Part shown: piece after piece, positions 51,201 through 63,344 of the stretch
Layout of the letters: each line of letters begins with the position of its first letter
How positions within the stretch are numbered: position 1 is the stretch's first letter
Assembly: GCA_033782935.1 (NCBI GenBank)
Contig: JAWQEG010000082.1
Location: forward strand, 2,418,001 to 2,482,000
Length of the DNA: 64,000 nt
Direction of reading: 5' to 3'
Source: Petrolisthes cinctipes
Lineage: Eukaryota; Arthropoda; Malacostraca; Decapoda; Porcellanidae
Made by a program: the position numbers and the translations under genes
The notes under the pieces: generated by a model
Databases searched by the model: none
What the model was told of the DNA's origin: nothing
Seen by the model: the letters and a program-made list of their open reading frames with translations, nothing else

Positions 51201-51462
51201 TGTTTTGAGCGTGAAATTGAGATATAAACGGGTACTGAAAATGCATGCACATATCGACTTCTAGGCACCTAATATATCGATTTTGAGCATTTTTTGGGTC
51301 TATATCTTAAAAACATTTTAACTAGGAGTAGGCATGTACAGATCGCTTCTAGGACTCAAAAATAACGAATTTTCGGGTGTTTTGAGCCTGAATTTGATAT
51401 ATAAACGTGTACAGAAGATGCATGCACATATCGACTTTGAACACTTAAAATATCGATTTTTA
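44290..51462. repeat. HOR block H, period 3879 bp (23 monomers)
   Basis: Sequence of about 44290-48165 recurs from about 48166 to 51462 at +3879 (44437 and 48316; 45888 and 49767; 46722 and 50601; 47452 and 51331). The unit from 44437 to 48315 contains 23 monomers: 15 full, three of 147 bp and five of 157 bp. The second copy is incomplete and leaves the pattern near 51462, where TTTTTATCATGTTTCGAGCC replaces TTTTTAGCATGTTTTGAGCC. The first roughly 0.8 kb of the unit is block G sequence and the rest is block F-type sequence. Confidence 0.85.
47628..47803. repeat. Single-monomer tandem duplication (176 bp)
   Basis: The pieces before and after this unit match: CTATCTTTTGAAAACATTCTAGCACTGACTAGGC, then GTAAAGATCGCTTCTGTTACCC, occurs at both 47628 and 47804. 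The unit also repeats the preceding monomer body (GAGCCTGAATTTGATATATAAACGTGTACAG). It accounts for the one-monomer increase in offset (11991 to 12167 bp) against block F. Confidence 0.8.
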
Positions 51463-54400
51463 TCATGTTTCGAGCCTATATTTTGAAAACATTCTAGCAC
51501 TCAGTAGGCATGTAAAGATCGCTTTTGGGACCCAAAAATATCGAATTTTCGGGTGTTTTGAGGTTGAATTTGGGATATAAACGGGTGCAGAAGATGCATT
51601 CTCATATTGACTTTAAACACCTAAAATATCGATTTTCAGCATGTTTTGGCCTGTATCTGTGGAGGCATGTACAGATAGCTTCTGGGACCCCAAAATATCG
51701 AATTTTCGGGTGTTTTGAGCTTGAATTTGAGATACAAACGGGTACGGAAGAATTATGCACATATCGACTTTTGGGCACCTAAAATATATCGATTTTGAGT
51801 ATTTTTTGGGTCCGTATATTGAAAATATTCTAACTAGGAGTAGGCATGTACAGATCGCTTCTCGGACCCAAAAATAACGAATTTTCGGGTGTTTTGAGCC
51901 TGAATTTGAGATATAAACGGATACAGAAGATGCATGCACATATCGACTTTGGACACTTAAAATATCGATTTTTAGCATGTTTTGAGCCTATATTTTGAAA
52001 ATATTCTAGCACTGAGTAGGCAAGAACAGATCGCTTCTGGGACCCGAAGATATCGAATTTTCGGGTGTTTGTAGCCTGAATTTGAGATATAAACGGGTAC
52101 AGAAGATGCATGCACATATCGACTTTTGGGCACCTAAAAGATCGATTTTCAGTATGTTTTGGGCCTGTATTTTGAAAATACTCTAACACGGAGTAGGCAT
52201 GTACAGATCGCTTCTGGGACCCCAATATATCGGATTTTCGGGTGTTTTGGGCCTGAATTTGAGATATCGACTTTGAGCACCTAAAATATCGATTTTTAGC
52301 ATGTTTTGGGCCTATATATTAAAAATATTCTAGCACTGAGTAGGCATGTACAGATCGCTTCTAGGACCCTAAAATATCGAATTTTCGGGTGTTTTGAGCC
52401 TGAATTTGAGATATAAACGGGTACAGAAGATGCATGCACATATCGACTTTGGACACTTAAAATATCGATTTTTAGCATGTTTCGAGCCTATATTTTGAAA
52501 ACATTTTAGCACTGAGTAGGCATGTAAAGATCGCTTCTGGGACCCAAAAATATCGAATTTTCGGGTGTTTTGAGATTGAATTTGGGATATAAACGGGTGC
52601 AGAAGATGCATTCTCATATTGACTTTATCCACCTAAAATATCGATTTTCAGCATGTTTTGGCCTGTATCTGTGGAGGCATGTACAGATAGCTTCTGGGAC
52701 CCCAAAATATTGAATTTTCGGGTATTTTGAGCCTGAATTTGAGACATAAACGGGTACAGAAGATGCATGCACATATCCACTTTTGTGCACCTAAAAGATC
52801 GATTTTAAGTATATTTTTGGCCTGTATTTTGAAAATACTCTAACACGGAGTAGGCATGTACAGATCGCTTCTGGGACCCCAAAATATCGAATTTTCGGGT
52901 GTTTGGAGCCTGAATTTGAGATTTCGACTTAGGGCACCTAAATTATCGATTTTTAGCATGTTTTGGGCCTATATTTTGAAAATATTCTAGCACTGAGTAG
53001 GCATGTACACATCGCTTCTGGGACCCAAAAATATCGAATTTGCGGGTGTTTTGAGCCTGAATTTGAGATATAAACGGGTACGGAAGAATTATGCACATAT
53101 CGACTTTTGGGCACCTAAAACATATCGATTTTGAGTATTTTTTGGGTCCGTATATTGAAAATATTCTAACTAGGAGTAGGCATGTACAGATTGCTTCTCG
53201 GACCCAAAAATAACGAATTTTCGGGTGTTTTGAGCCTGAATTTGAGATATAAACGGATACAGAAGATGCATGCACATGTCGACTTTAGACACTTAAAATA
53301 TCGATTTTTAGCATGTTTTGAGACTATATTTTGAAAATATTCTAGCACTGAGTAGGCAAGAACAGATCGCTTCTGGGACCCGAAGATATCGAATTTTCGG
53401 GTGTTCTGAGGTTGAATTTGGGATATAAACTTGTGCAGATGATACATACACATATTGACTTTGGGCACCTAAAATATCGGTTTTCAGCATGTTTTATCCT
53501 GTATATGAGTAGGCATGTACAGATCGCTTCTGGGACCCCAAAATATCGAATTTTCGGGTGTTTCGAGCCTGAATTTGAGATATAAACGGGTACTGAAGAT
53601 GCATGCACATATCGACTTTTGGGCACCTAAAATATCGATTTTGAGCATGTTTTCGGTCTGTTTCTTGAAAACATTCTAACTAGGAGTAGGCATGTAGAGA
53701 TCGCTTCTGGGACCCCAATATATCGAATTTTCGGGTGTTTTGGGCCTGAATTTGAGATATCGACTTTGGGCACCTAAAATATCGATTTTTAGCATGTTTT
53801 GATCCTATATTTTAAAAATATTCCTGCACTGAGTAGGCATGTACAGATCGCTTCTAGGACCCCAAAATATCGAATTTTCGGGTGTTTTGAGCCTGAATTT
53901 GAGATATAAACGGGTACGGAAGAATTATGCACATATCGACTTTTGGGCACCTAAAACATATCGATTTTGAGTATTTTTTGGGTCCGTATATTGAAAATAT
54001 TTTAACTAGGAGTAGGCATGTAGAGATCGCTTCTGGGACCCCAATATATCGAATTTTCGGGTGTTTTGGGCCTGAATTTGAGATATCGACTTTGGGCACC
54101 TAAAATATCGATTTTTAGCATGTTTTGAACCTATATTTTAAAAATATTCTAGCACTGAGTAGGCATGTACAGATAGCTTCTGGGACCCCAAAATAACGAA
54201 TTTTCGGGTGTTTTGAGCCTGAATTTGAGATATAAACGGATACAGAAGATGCATGCACATATCGACTTTGGACACTTAAAATATCGATTTTTAGCATGTT
54301 TTGAGCCTATATTTTGAAAATATTCTAGCACTGAGTAGGCAAGAACAGATCGCTTCTGGGACCCGAAGATATCGAATTTTCGGGTGTTTGTAGCTTGAAT

Positions 54401-57400
54401 TTGAGATATAAACGGGTACTGAAGATGCATGCGCATATAGACTTTCGGGCACCTAAAATATCAATTTTTGAGCATGTTTTGTGTCTGTATCTTGAAAACA
54501 TTCTAAATAGGAGTAGACATGTACAGATCGCTTCTTGGAACAAAAAATAACGAATTTTCGGGTGTTTTGAGCTAGAATTTGAGATATAAACGGCTACATT
54601 AGATGCATGCACATATCGACTTTGGACACTTAAAATATCGATTTTTATCATGTTTCGAGCTTATATTTTGAAAACATTTTAGCACTGAGTAGGCATGTAA
54701 AGATCGCTTCAGGGACCCAAAAATATCGAATTTTCGGGTGTTTTGAGGTTGAATTTGGGATATAAACGGGTGCAGAAGATGCATTCTCATATTGACTTTA
54801 TGCACCTAAAATATCGATTTAGCATGTTTTGGCCTGTATCTGTGGAGGCATGTACAGATAGCTTCTGGGACCCCAAAATATCGAATTTTCGGGTATTTTG
54901 AGCCTGAATTTGAGATATAAACGGGTACAGAAGATGCATGCACATATCGACTTTTGGGCACCTAAAAGATCTATTTTAAGTATATTTTTGGCCTGTATTT
55001 TGAAAATACTCTAACACGGAGTAGGCATGTACAGATCGCTTCTGGGACCCCAAAATATCGAATTTTCGGGTGTTTGGAGCCTGAATTTGAGATTTCGACT
55101 TAGGGCACCTAAATTATCGATTTTTAGCATGTTTTGGGCCTATATTTTGAAAATATTTTAGCACTGAGTAGCCATGTACAGATCGCTTCTGGGACCCCAA
55201 AATATCGAATTTTCGGGTGTTTTAAGCCTGAAATTGAGATATAAACGGGTACTGAATATGCATGCACATATCGACTTTTAGGCACCTAATATATCGATTT
55301 TGAGCATGTTTTGGGTCTGTATCTTGAAAACATTTTAACTAGGAGTCGGCATGTACAGATCGCTTCTAGGACCCAAAAATAACGAATTTTCGGGTGTTTT
55401 GAGCCTGAATTTGAGATATAAACGTGTACAGAAGATGCATGCACATATCGACTTTGAACACTTAAAATATCTATTTTTAGCATGTTTTGAGCCTTTATTT
55501 TGAAAACATTCTAGCACTGACTAGGCATGTACAGATCGCTTGTGGGACCCAAAAATATCGGATTTTCGGTTGTTCTGAGGTTGAATTTGGGATATAAACT
55601 TGTGCAGATGATACATACACATATTGACTTTGGGCACCTAAAATATCGGTTTTCAGCATGTTTTATCCTGTATATGAGTAGGCTTGTACAGATCGCTTCT
55701 GGGACCCCAAAATATCGAATTTTCGGGTGTTTCGAGCCTGAATTTGAGATATAAACGGGTACTGAAGATGCATGCACATATCGACTTTTGGGCACCTAAA
55801 ATATCGATTTTGAGCATGTTTTCGGTCTGTAACTTGAAAACATTCTAACTAGGAGTAGGCATGTAGAGATCGCTTCTGGGACCCCAATATATCGAATTTT
55901 CGGGTGTTTTGGGCCTGAATTTGAGATATCGACTTTGGGCACCTAAAATATCGATTTTTAGCATGTTTTGATCCTATATTTTAAAAATATTCTAGCACTC
56001 AGTAGGCATGTACAGATCGCTTCTAGGACCCCAAAATATCAAATTTTCGGGTGTTTTGAGCCTGAATTTGAGATATAAACGGGTACGGAAGAATTATGCA
56101 CATATCGACTTTTGGGCACCTAAAACATATCGATTTTGAGTATTTTTTGGGTCCGTATATTGAAAATATTCTAACTAGGAGTAGGCATGTACAGATCGCT
56201 TCTCGGACCCAAAAATAACGAATTTTCGGGTGTTTTGAGCCTGAATTTGAGATATAAACGGATACAGAAGATGCATGCACATATCGACTTTGGACACTTA
56301 AAATATCGATTTTTAGCATGTTTTGAGCCTATATTTTGAAAATATTCTAGCACTGAGTAGGCAAGAACAGATCGCTTCTGGGACCCGAAGATATCGAATT
56401 TTCGGGTGTTTGTAGCCTGAATTTGAGATATAAACGGGTACAGAAGATGCATGCACATATCGACTTTTGGGCACCTAAAAGATCGATTTTCAGTATGTTT
56501 TGGGCCTGTATTTTGAAAATACTCTAACACGGAGTAGGCATGTACAGATCGCTTCTGGGACCCCAATATATCGAATTTTCGGGTGTTTTGGGCCTGAATT
56601 TGAGATATCGACTTTGGGCACCTAAATTATCGATTTTTAGCATGTTTTGGGCCTATATTTTAAAAATATTCTAGCACTGAGTAGGCATGTACAGATCGCT
56701 TCTAGGACCCCAAAATATCGAATTTTCGGGTGTTTTGAGCCTGAATTTGAGATATAAACGGGTACTGAAGATGCATGCGCATATAGACTTTCGGGCACCT
56801 AAAATATCAATTTTGAGCATGTTTTGTGTCTGTATCTTGAAAACATTCTAAATATGAGTAGGCATGTACAGATCGCTTCTAGGACCCAAAAACAACGAAT
56901 TTTCGGGTGTTTTGAGCCTGAATTTGAGATATAAACGTGTACAGAAGATGCATGCACATATCGACTTTGAACACTTAAAATATCGATTTTTAGCATGTTT
57001 TGAGCCTTTATTTTGAAAACATTCTAGCACTGATTAGGCATGTACAGATCGCTTGTGGGACCCAAAAATTTCGGATTTTCGGGTGTTCTGAGGTTGAATT
57101 TGGGATATAAACTTGTGCAGATGATACATACACATATTGACTTATGGCACCTAAAATATCGGTTTTCAGCATGTTTTATCCTGTATATGAGTAGGCATGT
57201 ACAGATCGCTTCTGGGACCCCAAAATATCGATATTTTCGGGAGTTTCGAGCCTGAATTTGAGATATAAACGAGTACTGAAGATGCATGCACATATCGACC
57301 TTTGGGCACCTAAAATATCGATTTGGAGCATGTTTTCGGTCTGTATCTTGAAAACATTCTAACTAGGAGTAGGCATGTAGAGATCGCTTCTAGTACCCAA

Positions 57401-57881
57401 AAACAACGATTTTTCGGGGGTTTTGAGCCTGAATTTGAGATATAAACGGGTACAGAAGATGCATACACATATTGACTTTATGCACTTAAAATATCGATTT
57501 TTAGCATGTTTTGAGCCTTTATTTTGAAAACATTCTAGCACTGACTAGGCATGTACAGATCGCTTGTGGGACCCAAAAATATAGGATTTTCGGGTGTTCT
57601 GAGGTTGAATTTGGGATATAAACTTGTGCAGATGATACATACACATATTGACTTTGGGCACCTAAAATATCGGTTTTCAGCATGTTTTATCCTGTATATG
57701 AGTAGGCATGTACAGATCGCTTCTGGGACTCCAAAATATCTAATTTTCGGGTGTTTGTAGCCTGAATTTGAGATATAAACGGGTACTGAAGATGCATTCA
57801 CATATCGACTTTTGGGCACCTAAAAGATCGATTTTTAGTATGCTTTGGGCTCGTATTTTAAAAATACTCTAACACGGAGTA
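51463..57881. repeat. Block I, mosaic of HOR segments
   Basis: No local HOR period is seen. Successive stretches match distant ones: about 51.8-52.3 kb with 35.9-36.4 kb; 53.0-54.4 kb with 38.6-40.0 kb (offset 14394 bp) and with 12.6-14.0 kb; 54.7-55.2 kb with 41.0-41.4 kb; and 55.2-56.5 kb with 44.3-45.6 kb (offset 10911 bp). A local repeat of 511 bp lies at its right end. Confidence 0.72.
57037..57704. repeat. Local 511-bp three-monomer repeat
   Basis: The variant CTTGTGGGACCC...ATTTTCGGGTGTTCTGAGGTTG begins at 57037 and again at 57548, 511 bp apart, with intermediate starts at 57194 and 57372 (157, 178 and 176 bp). The first copy has an extra base in CGATATTTTCGG near 57230. The same variant also appears at about 55.53 and 59.19 kb. 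Confidence 0.7.
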
Positions 57882-58009
57882 GGCATGTACAGATCGCTTC
57901 TGGGACCCCAAAATATCGAATTTTCGGGTGTTTTGGGCCTGAATTTGAGATATCGACTATGGGCACCTAAAATATCGATTTTCAGCATGTTTTGACCTGT
58001 ATCTGTGGA
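57882..58009. repeat. Doubly short monomer, 128 bp
   Basis: This unit carries both shortenings. It has GAGATATCGACTATGGG (spacer 1 missing) and GACCTGTATCTGTGGAGGC (spacer 2 shortened). Counting from one GGCATG landmark to the next gives 128 bp. It is the only unit of this kind I noticed. Confidence 0.9.
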
Positions 58010-58487
58010 GGCATGTACAAATAGCTTCTGAGACCCCAAAATATCGAATTTTCGAGTGTTTGGAGCCTGAATTTCAGATATAAACGGGTACAGAAAATGC
58101 ATGCACATATCGACTTTTGGGCACCTAAAAGATCGATTTTCAGTATGTTTTGGACCTGTATTTTGAAAATACTCTAACACGGAGTAGACATGTACAGATC
58201 GCTTCTGTTACCCCAAAATATCGAATTTTCGGGTGTTTTGGTCCTGAATTTGAGATATCGACTTTGAGCACCTTAAATATCGATTTTTAGCATGATTTGT
58301 GCCTATATTTTGAAAATATTCTAGCACTGAGTAGGCATGTACAGATCGTTTCTGGGACTCCAAAATATCGAATTTTCGGGTATTTTGAGCCTGAATTTGA
58401 AATATAAACGGGTACAGAAGATGCATGCACATATCAACTTTTGGGAACCTAAAAGATCGATTTTAAGTATATTTTTGGCCTGTATTT

Positions 58488-58497
58488 AAAAAAAAAA
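58488..58497. repeat. A10 tract
   Basis: TGTATTT is followed by ten A and then TACTC. In most monomers this place reads TGTATTTTGAAAATACTC. Confidence 0.9.
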
Positions 58498-59829
58498 TAC
58501 TCTAACACGGAGTAGGCATGTACAGATCGCTTATGGGACCCCAAAATATCGAATTTTCGGGTGTTTGGAGCCTGAATTTGAGATTTCGACGTAGAGCACC
58601 TAAAATATCGATTTTTAACATGTTTTGGGCCTATATTTTGAAAATATTCTAGCACTGAGTAGGCATGTACAGATCGCTTCTGGGACCCCAAAATATCGAA
58701 TTTTCGGGTGTTTTAAGCCTGAAATTGAGATATAAACGGGTACTGAAGATGCCTGCACATATCGAGTTTTGGGCACCTAATATATCGATTTTGAGCATGT
58801 TTTGGGTCTGTATCTTAAAAACATTTTAACTAGGAGTCGGCATGTACAGATCGCTTCTAGGACCCAAAAATAACGAATTTTCGGGTGTTTTGAGCCTGAA
58901 TTTGAGATATAAACGGGTACTGAAGATGCATGCGCATATAGACTTTCGGGCACATAAAATATTAATTTTGAGCATGTTTTGTGTCTGTATCTTGAAAACA
59001 TTCTAACTATGAGTAGGCATGTACAGATCGCTTCTAGGACCCAAAAATAACGAATTTTCGGGTGTTTTGAGCCTGAATTTGAGATATAAACGTGTACAGA
59101 AGATGCATGCACATATCGACTTTGAACACTTAAAATATCGATTTTTAGCATGTTTTGAGCCTTTATTTTGAAAACATTCTAGCACTGATTCGGCATGTAC
59201 AGATCGCTTGTGGGACCCAAAAATTTCGGATTTTCGGGTGTTCTGAGGTTGAATTTGGGATATAAACTTGTGCAGATGATACATACACATATTGACTTTG
59301 GGCACCTAAAATATCGGTTTTCAGCATGTTTTATCCTGTATATGAGTAGGCATGTACAGATCGCTTCTGGTACCCCAAAATATCGAATTTTCGGGTGTTT
59401 CGAGCCTGAATTTGAGATATAAACGGGTACTGAAGATGCATGCACATATCGACTTTTGGGCACCTAAAAGATCGATTTTTAGTATGCTTTGGGCTCGTAT
59501 TTTAAAAATACTCTAACACAGAGTAGGCATGTACAGATCGCTTCTGGGACCCCAAAATATCGAATTTTCGGGTGTTTTGGGCCTGAATTTGAGATATCGA
59601 CTATGGGCACCTAAAATATCGATTTTTAGCATGTTTTGGGCCTATATTTTGAAAATATTCTAGCACTGAGTACGCATGTACAGATCGCTTCTGGGACCCC
59701 AAAATATCGAATTTTCGGGTGTTTGGAGCCTGAATTTGAGAGGATAAACGGGTACAGAAGATGCATTCACATATCGACTTTTGGGCACCTAAAGGATCGA
59801 TTTTCAGTATGTTTTGTGCCAGTATTTTT

Positions 59830-59836
59830 AAAAAAA
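59830..59836. repeat. A7 tract
   Basis: AGTATTTTT is followed by seven A and then TACTC, at the same monomer position as the A10 tract at 58488. Confidence 0.85.
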
Positions 59837-62050
59837 TACTCTAACACGGAGTAGGCATGTACAGATCGCTTCTGGGACCCCAAAATATCGAATTTTCGGG
59901 TGTTTTGAGCCTGATTTTGAGATATAAACGGGTACAGAAGATGCATGCACATATCGACTTTTGGGCACCTAAAAGAACGATTTTCAGTATGTTTTGGGCC
60001 TGTATTTTGAAAATACTCTAACACGGAGTAGGCATGTACAGATCGCTTCTGGGACCCCAATATATCGAATTTTCGGGTGTTTTTTAGCCTGAATTTGAGA
60101 TATTAACGGGTACTGAAGATGCATGCACATATCGACTTTCGGGCACCTAAAATATCAATTTTGAGCTTGTTTTGTGTCTGTATCTTGAAAACATTCTAAA
60201 TAGGAGTAGGCATGTACAGATCGCTTCTTGGACCAAAAAATAACGAATTTTCGGGTGTTTTGAGCTAGAATTTGAGATATAAACGTGTACAGAAGATGCA
60301 TGCACATATCGACTTTGAACACTTAAAATATCGATTTTTAGCATGTTTTGAGCCTATATTTTGAAAATTTTCTAGCACTGACTAGGCATGTACATATCGC
60401 TTCTGGGACCCAAAAATATCGGATTTTCGGGTGTTTTGAGCCTGAATTTGGGGTATAAACTTGTGCAGAAGATACATACACATATTGACTTTGGGCACCT
60501 AAAATATCGGTTTTCAGCATGTTTTAGCCTGTATCTGAGTAGGCATGTACAGATCGCTTCTGGGACCCCAAAATATCGAATTTTCGGGTGTTTGGAGCCT
60601 GAATTTGAGATATAAACTGGTACTGAAGATGCATGCACATACCGACTTTTGGGCACCTAAAATATCGATATTGAGCATGTTTTCGGTCTGTATCTTGATA
60701 ACATTCCAACTAGGAGTAGGCATGTACAGATCGCTTCTAGTACCAAAAAATAACGATTTTTCGGGTGTTTTGAGCCTGAATTTGAGATATAAACGGGTAC
60801 AGAAGATTCATACACATATTGACTTTATGCACCTAAAATATCGATTTTCAGCATATTTTAGCCTGTATCTGAGTAGGCATGTACAGATCGCTTCTGGGAC
60901 CCCAAAACATCGAATTTTCGGGTGTTTGGAGCCTGAATTTGAGATATAAACGGGTACAGAAGATGCATGCACATATCGACTTTTGGTCACCTAAAAGATC
61001 GATTTTCAGTATGTTTTGGGCCTGTATTTTGAAAATACTCTAACACGGAGTAGTCATGTACAGATCGCTTCTGGGACCCCAAAATATCGAATTTTCGAGT
61101 GTTTTGTGCCTGAATTTGAGATATCGACTTTGAGCACCTAAAATATCGTTTTTTAGCATGTTTTGGGCCTATATTTTGAAAATATTCTAGCACTGAGTAG
61201 GCATGTACAGATCGCTTCTGGGACCCCAAAATATCGAATTTTCGGGTATTTTAAGCCTAAATTTGAGATATAAACGGGTACAGAAGATACATCCACATAT
61301 CGACTTTTGGGCACCTAAAAGATCGATTTTCAGTATATTTTGGGCTTGTATTTTGAAAATACTCTAACACGGAGTAGGCATGTACAGATCGCTTCTGGGA
61401 CCCCAAAATATCGAATTTTCGGGTGTTTTGGTCCTGAATTTAAGATATCGACTTTGAGCACCTAAAATATCGATTTTTAGCATGTTTTGGGCCTATATTT
61501 TGAAAATATTCTAGCACTGAGTAGGCATGTACAGATTGCTTCTGGGACCCTATAATATCGAATTTTTGGGTATTTTGAGCCAGAATTTGAGATATAAACG
61601 GGTACAGAAGATGCATGCACATATCGACTTTTGGGGACCTAAAAGATCGATTTTAAGTATATTATTGGCCTGTAATTTGAAAATACTCTAACACGGAGTA
61701 GGCATGTACAGATCGCTTCTGGGACCCCAAAATATCGAATTTTCGGGTGTTTTGGGCCTGAATTTGAGATTTCGACTTAGGGCACCTAAAATATCGATTT
61801 TAGCATGTTTTGGGCCTATATTTTGAAAATATTCTAGCACTGAGTAGGCATGTAGAGATCGCTTCTGGGACCCAAAAATATCGAATTTTCGGGTGTTTTA
61901 AGCCTGAAATTGAGATAAATACGGGTACTGAAGATGCATGCACATATCGACTTTTAGGCACCTAATATATCGATTTTGAGCATGTTTTGGGTTTGTATCT
62001 TGAAAACATTTTAACTAGGAGTAGGCATGTACAGATCGCTTCGAGGACAC

Positions 62051-62058
62051 AAAAAAAA
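62051..62058. repeat. A8 tract
   Basis: GAGGACAC is followed by eight A and then CAAATTTTTGG. Other monomers read GACCC-AAAAATAACGAATTTTCGG here, so this is a different monomer position from the other A tracts. Confidence 0.85.
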
Positions 62059-63336
62059 CAAATTTTTGGATGTTTTTGAGCCAGAATTTGAGATATAAAC
62101 GGGTACAGAAGATGCATGCACATATCGACTTTTGGGCACCTAAAAGATCGATTTTAAGTATATTTTTGGCCTGTAATTTGAAAATACTCTAACACGGAGT
62201 AGGCATGTACAGATCGCTTCTGGGACCCCAAAATATCGAATTTTCGGGTGCTTTGGTCCTGAATTTGAGATATCGACTTTGAGCACCTAAAATATCAATT
62301 TTGAGCATGTTTTGTGTCTGTATCTTGAAAACATTCTAAATAGGAGTAGGCATGTACAGATCGCTTCTTGGACCAAAAAATAACGAATTTTCGGGTGTTT
62401 TGAGCTAGAATTTGAGATATAAACAGGAAGAGAAGATGCATGCATATATAGACTTTGGACACTTAAAATATCGATTTTTAGCATGTTTTGAGCCTAGATT
62501 TTGAAAACATTCTAGCACTGAGTAGGCATGTACAGATCGCTTCTGAGACGCAAAAATATCGAATTTTCGGGTGTTTTGGGGTTGAATTTGTGATATAAAC
62601 GGGTGAAGAAGATGCATACACATATTGACTTTATGCACCTAAAATATCGATTTTCAGCATCTTTTGGCCTGTATTTGAGGAGGCATGTAGAGATCGCTTC
62701 TGGGACCCAAAAATATCGAATTTTAGGGTGTTTGGAGCCTGAATTTGAGATATAAACGGGTACAGAAGATGCATGCACATATCAACTTTTGGGCACCTAA
62801 AAGATCGATTTTCAGTATGTTTTGGGCCTGTATTTTGAAAATACTCTAACACGGAGTAGGCATGTACAGATCGCTTCTGGGACCCCAATATATCGAATTT
62901 TCGGGTGTTTTGGGTCTGAATTTGAGATATCGACTTTGGGCACCTAAAATATCGATTTTTAGCATGTTTTGGGCCTATATTTTTAAAAATATTCTAGCAC
63001 TTAGTAGGCATGTACAGATCGCTTCTAGGACCCCAAAATATCGAATTTTCGGGTGTTTGGAGCCTGAATTTGAGATATAAACGGGTACTGAAGATGCATG
63101 CACATATCGATTTTTGGGCACCTAAAATATTGATTTTGAGCATGTTTTGGGTCTATATCTTGAAAACATTCTAACTAGGAGTAGGCATGTACAGATCGCT
63201 TCTAGTACCCAAAAATAACGAATTTTCGGGTGTTTTGAGCCTGAATTTGAGATATAAACGGGTACAGAAGATGCATGCACATATCGACTTGTGACACTTA
63301 AATTATCGATTTTTAGCATGTTTCAAGCCTATATTT

Positions 63337-63344
63337 AAAAAAAA
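63337..63344. repeat. A8 tract
   Basis: CCTATATTT is followed by eight A and then CATTCTAG. The usual form is CCTATATTTTGAAAACATTCTAG. Confidence 0.85.

Noticed and set aside
58488..58497. Poly(A) tail of a retroposed element
   Set aside because: The A run replaces TGAAAA inside an otherwise normal monomer, with satellite sequence continuing on both sides and no target-site duplication. It is a slippage expansion.
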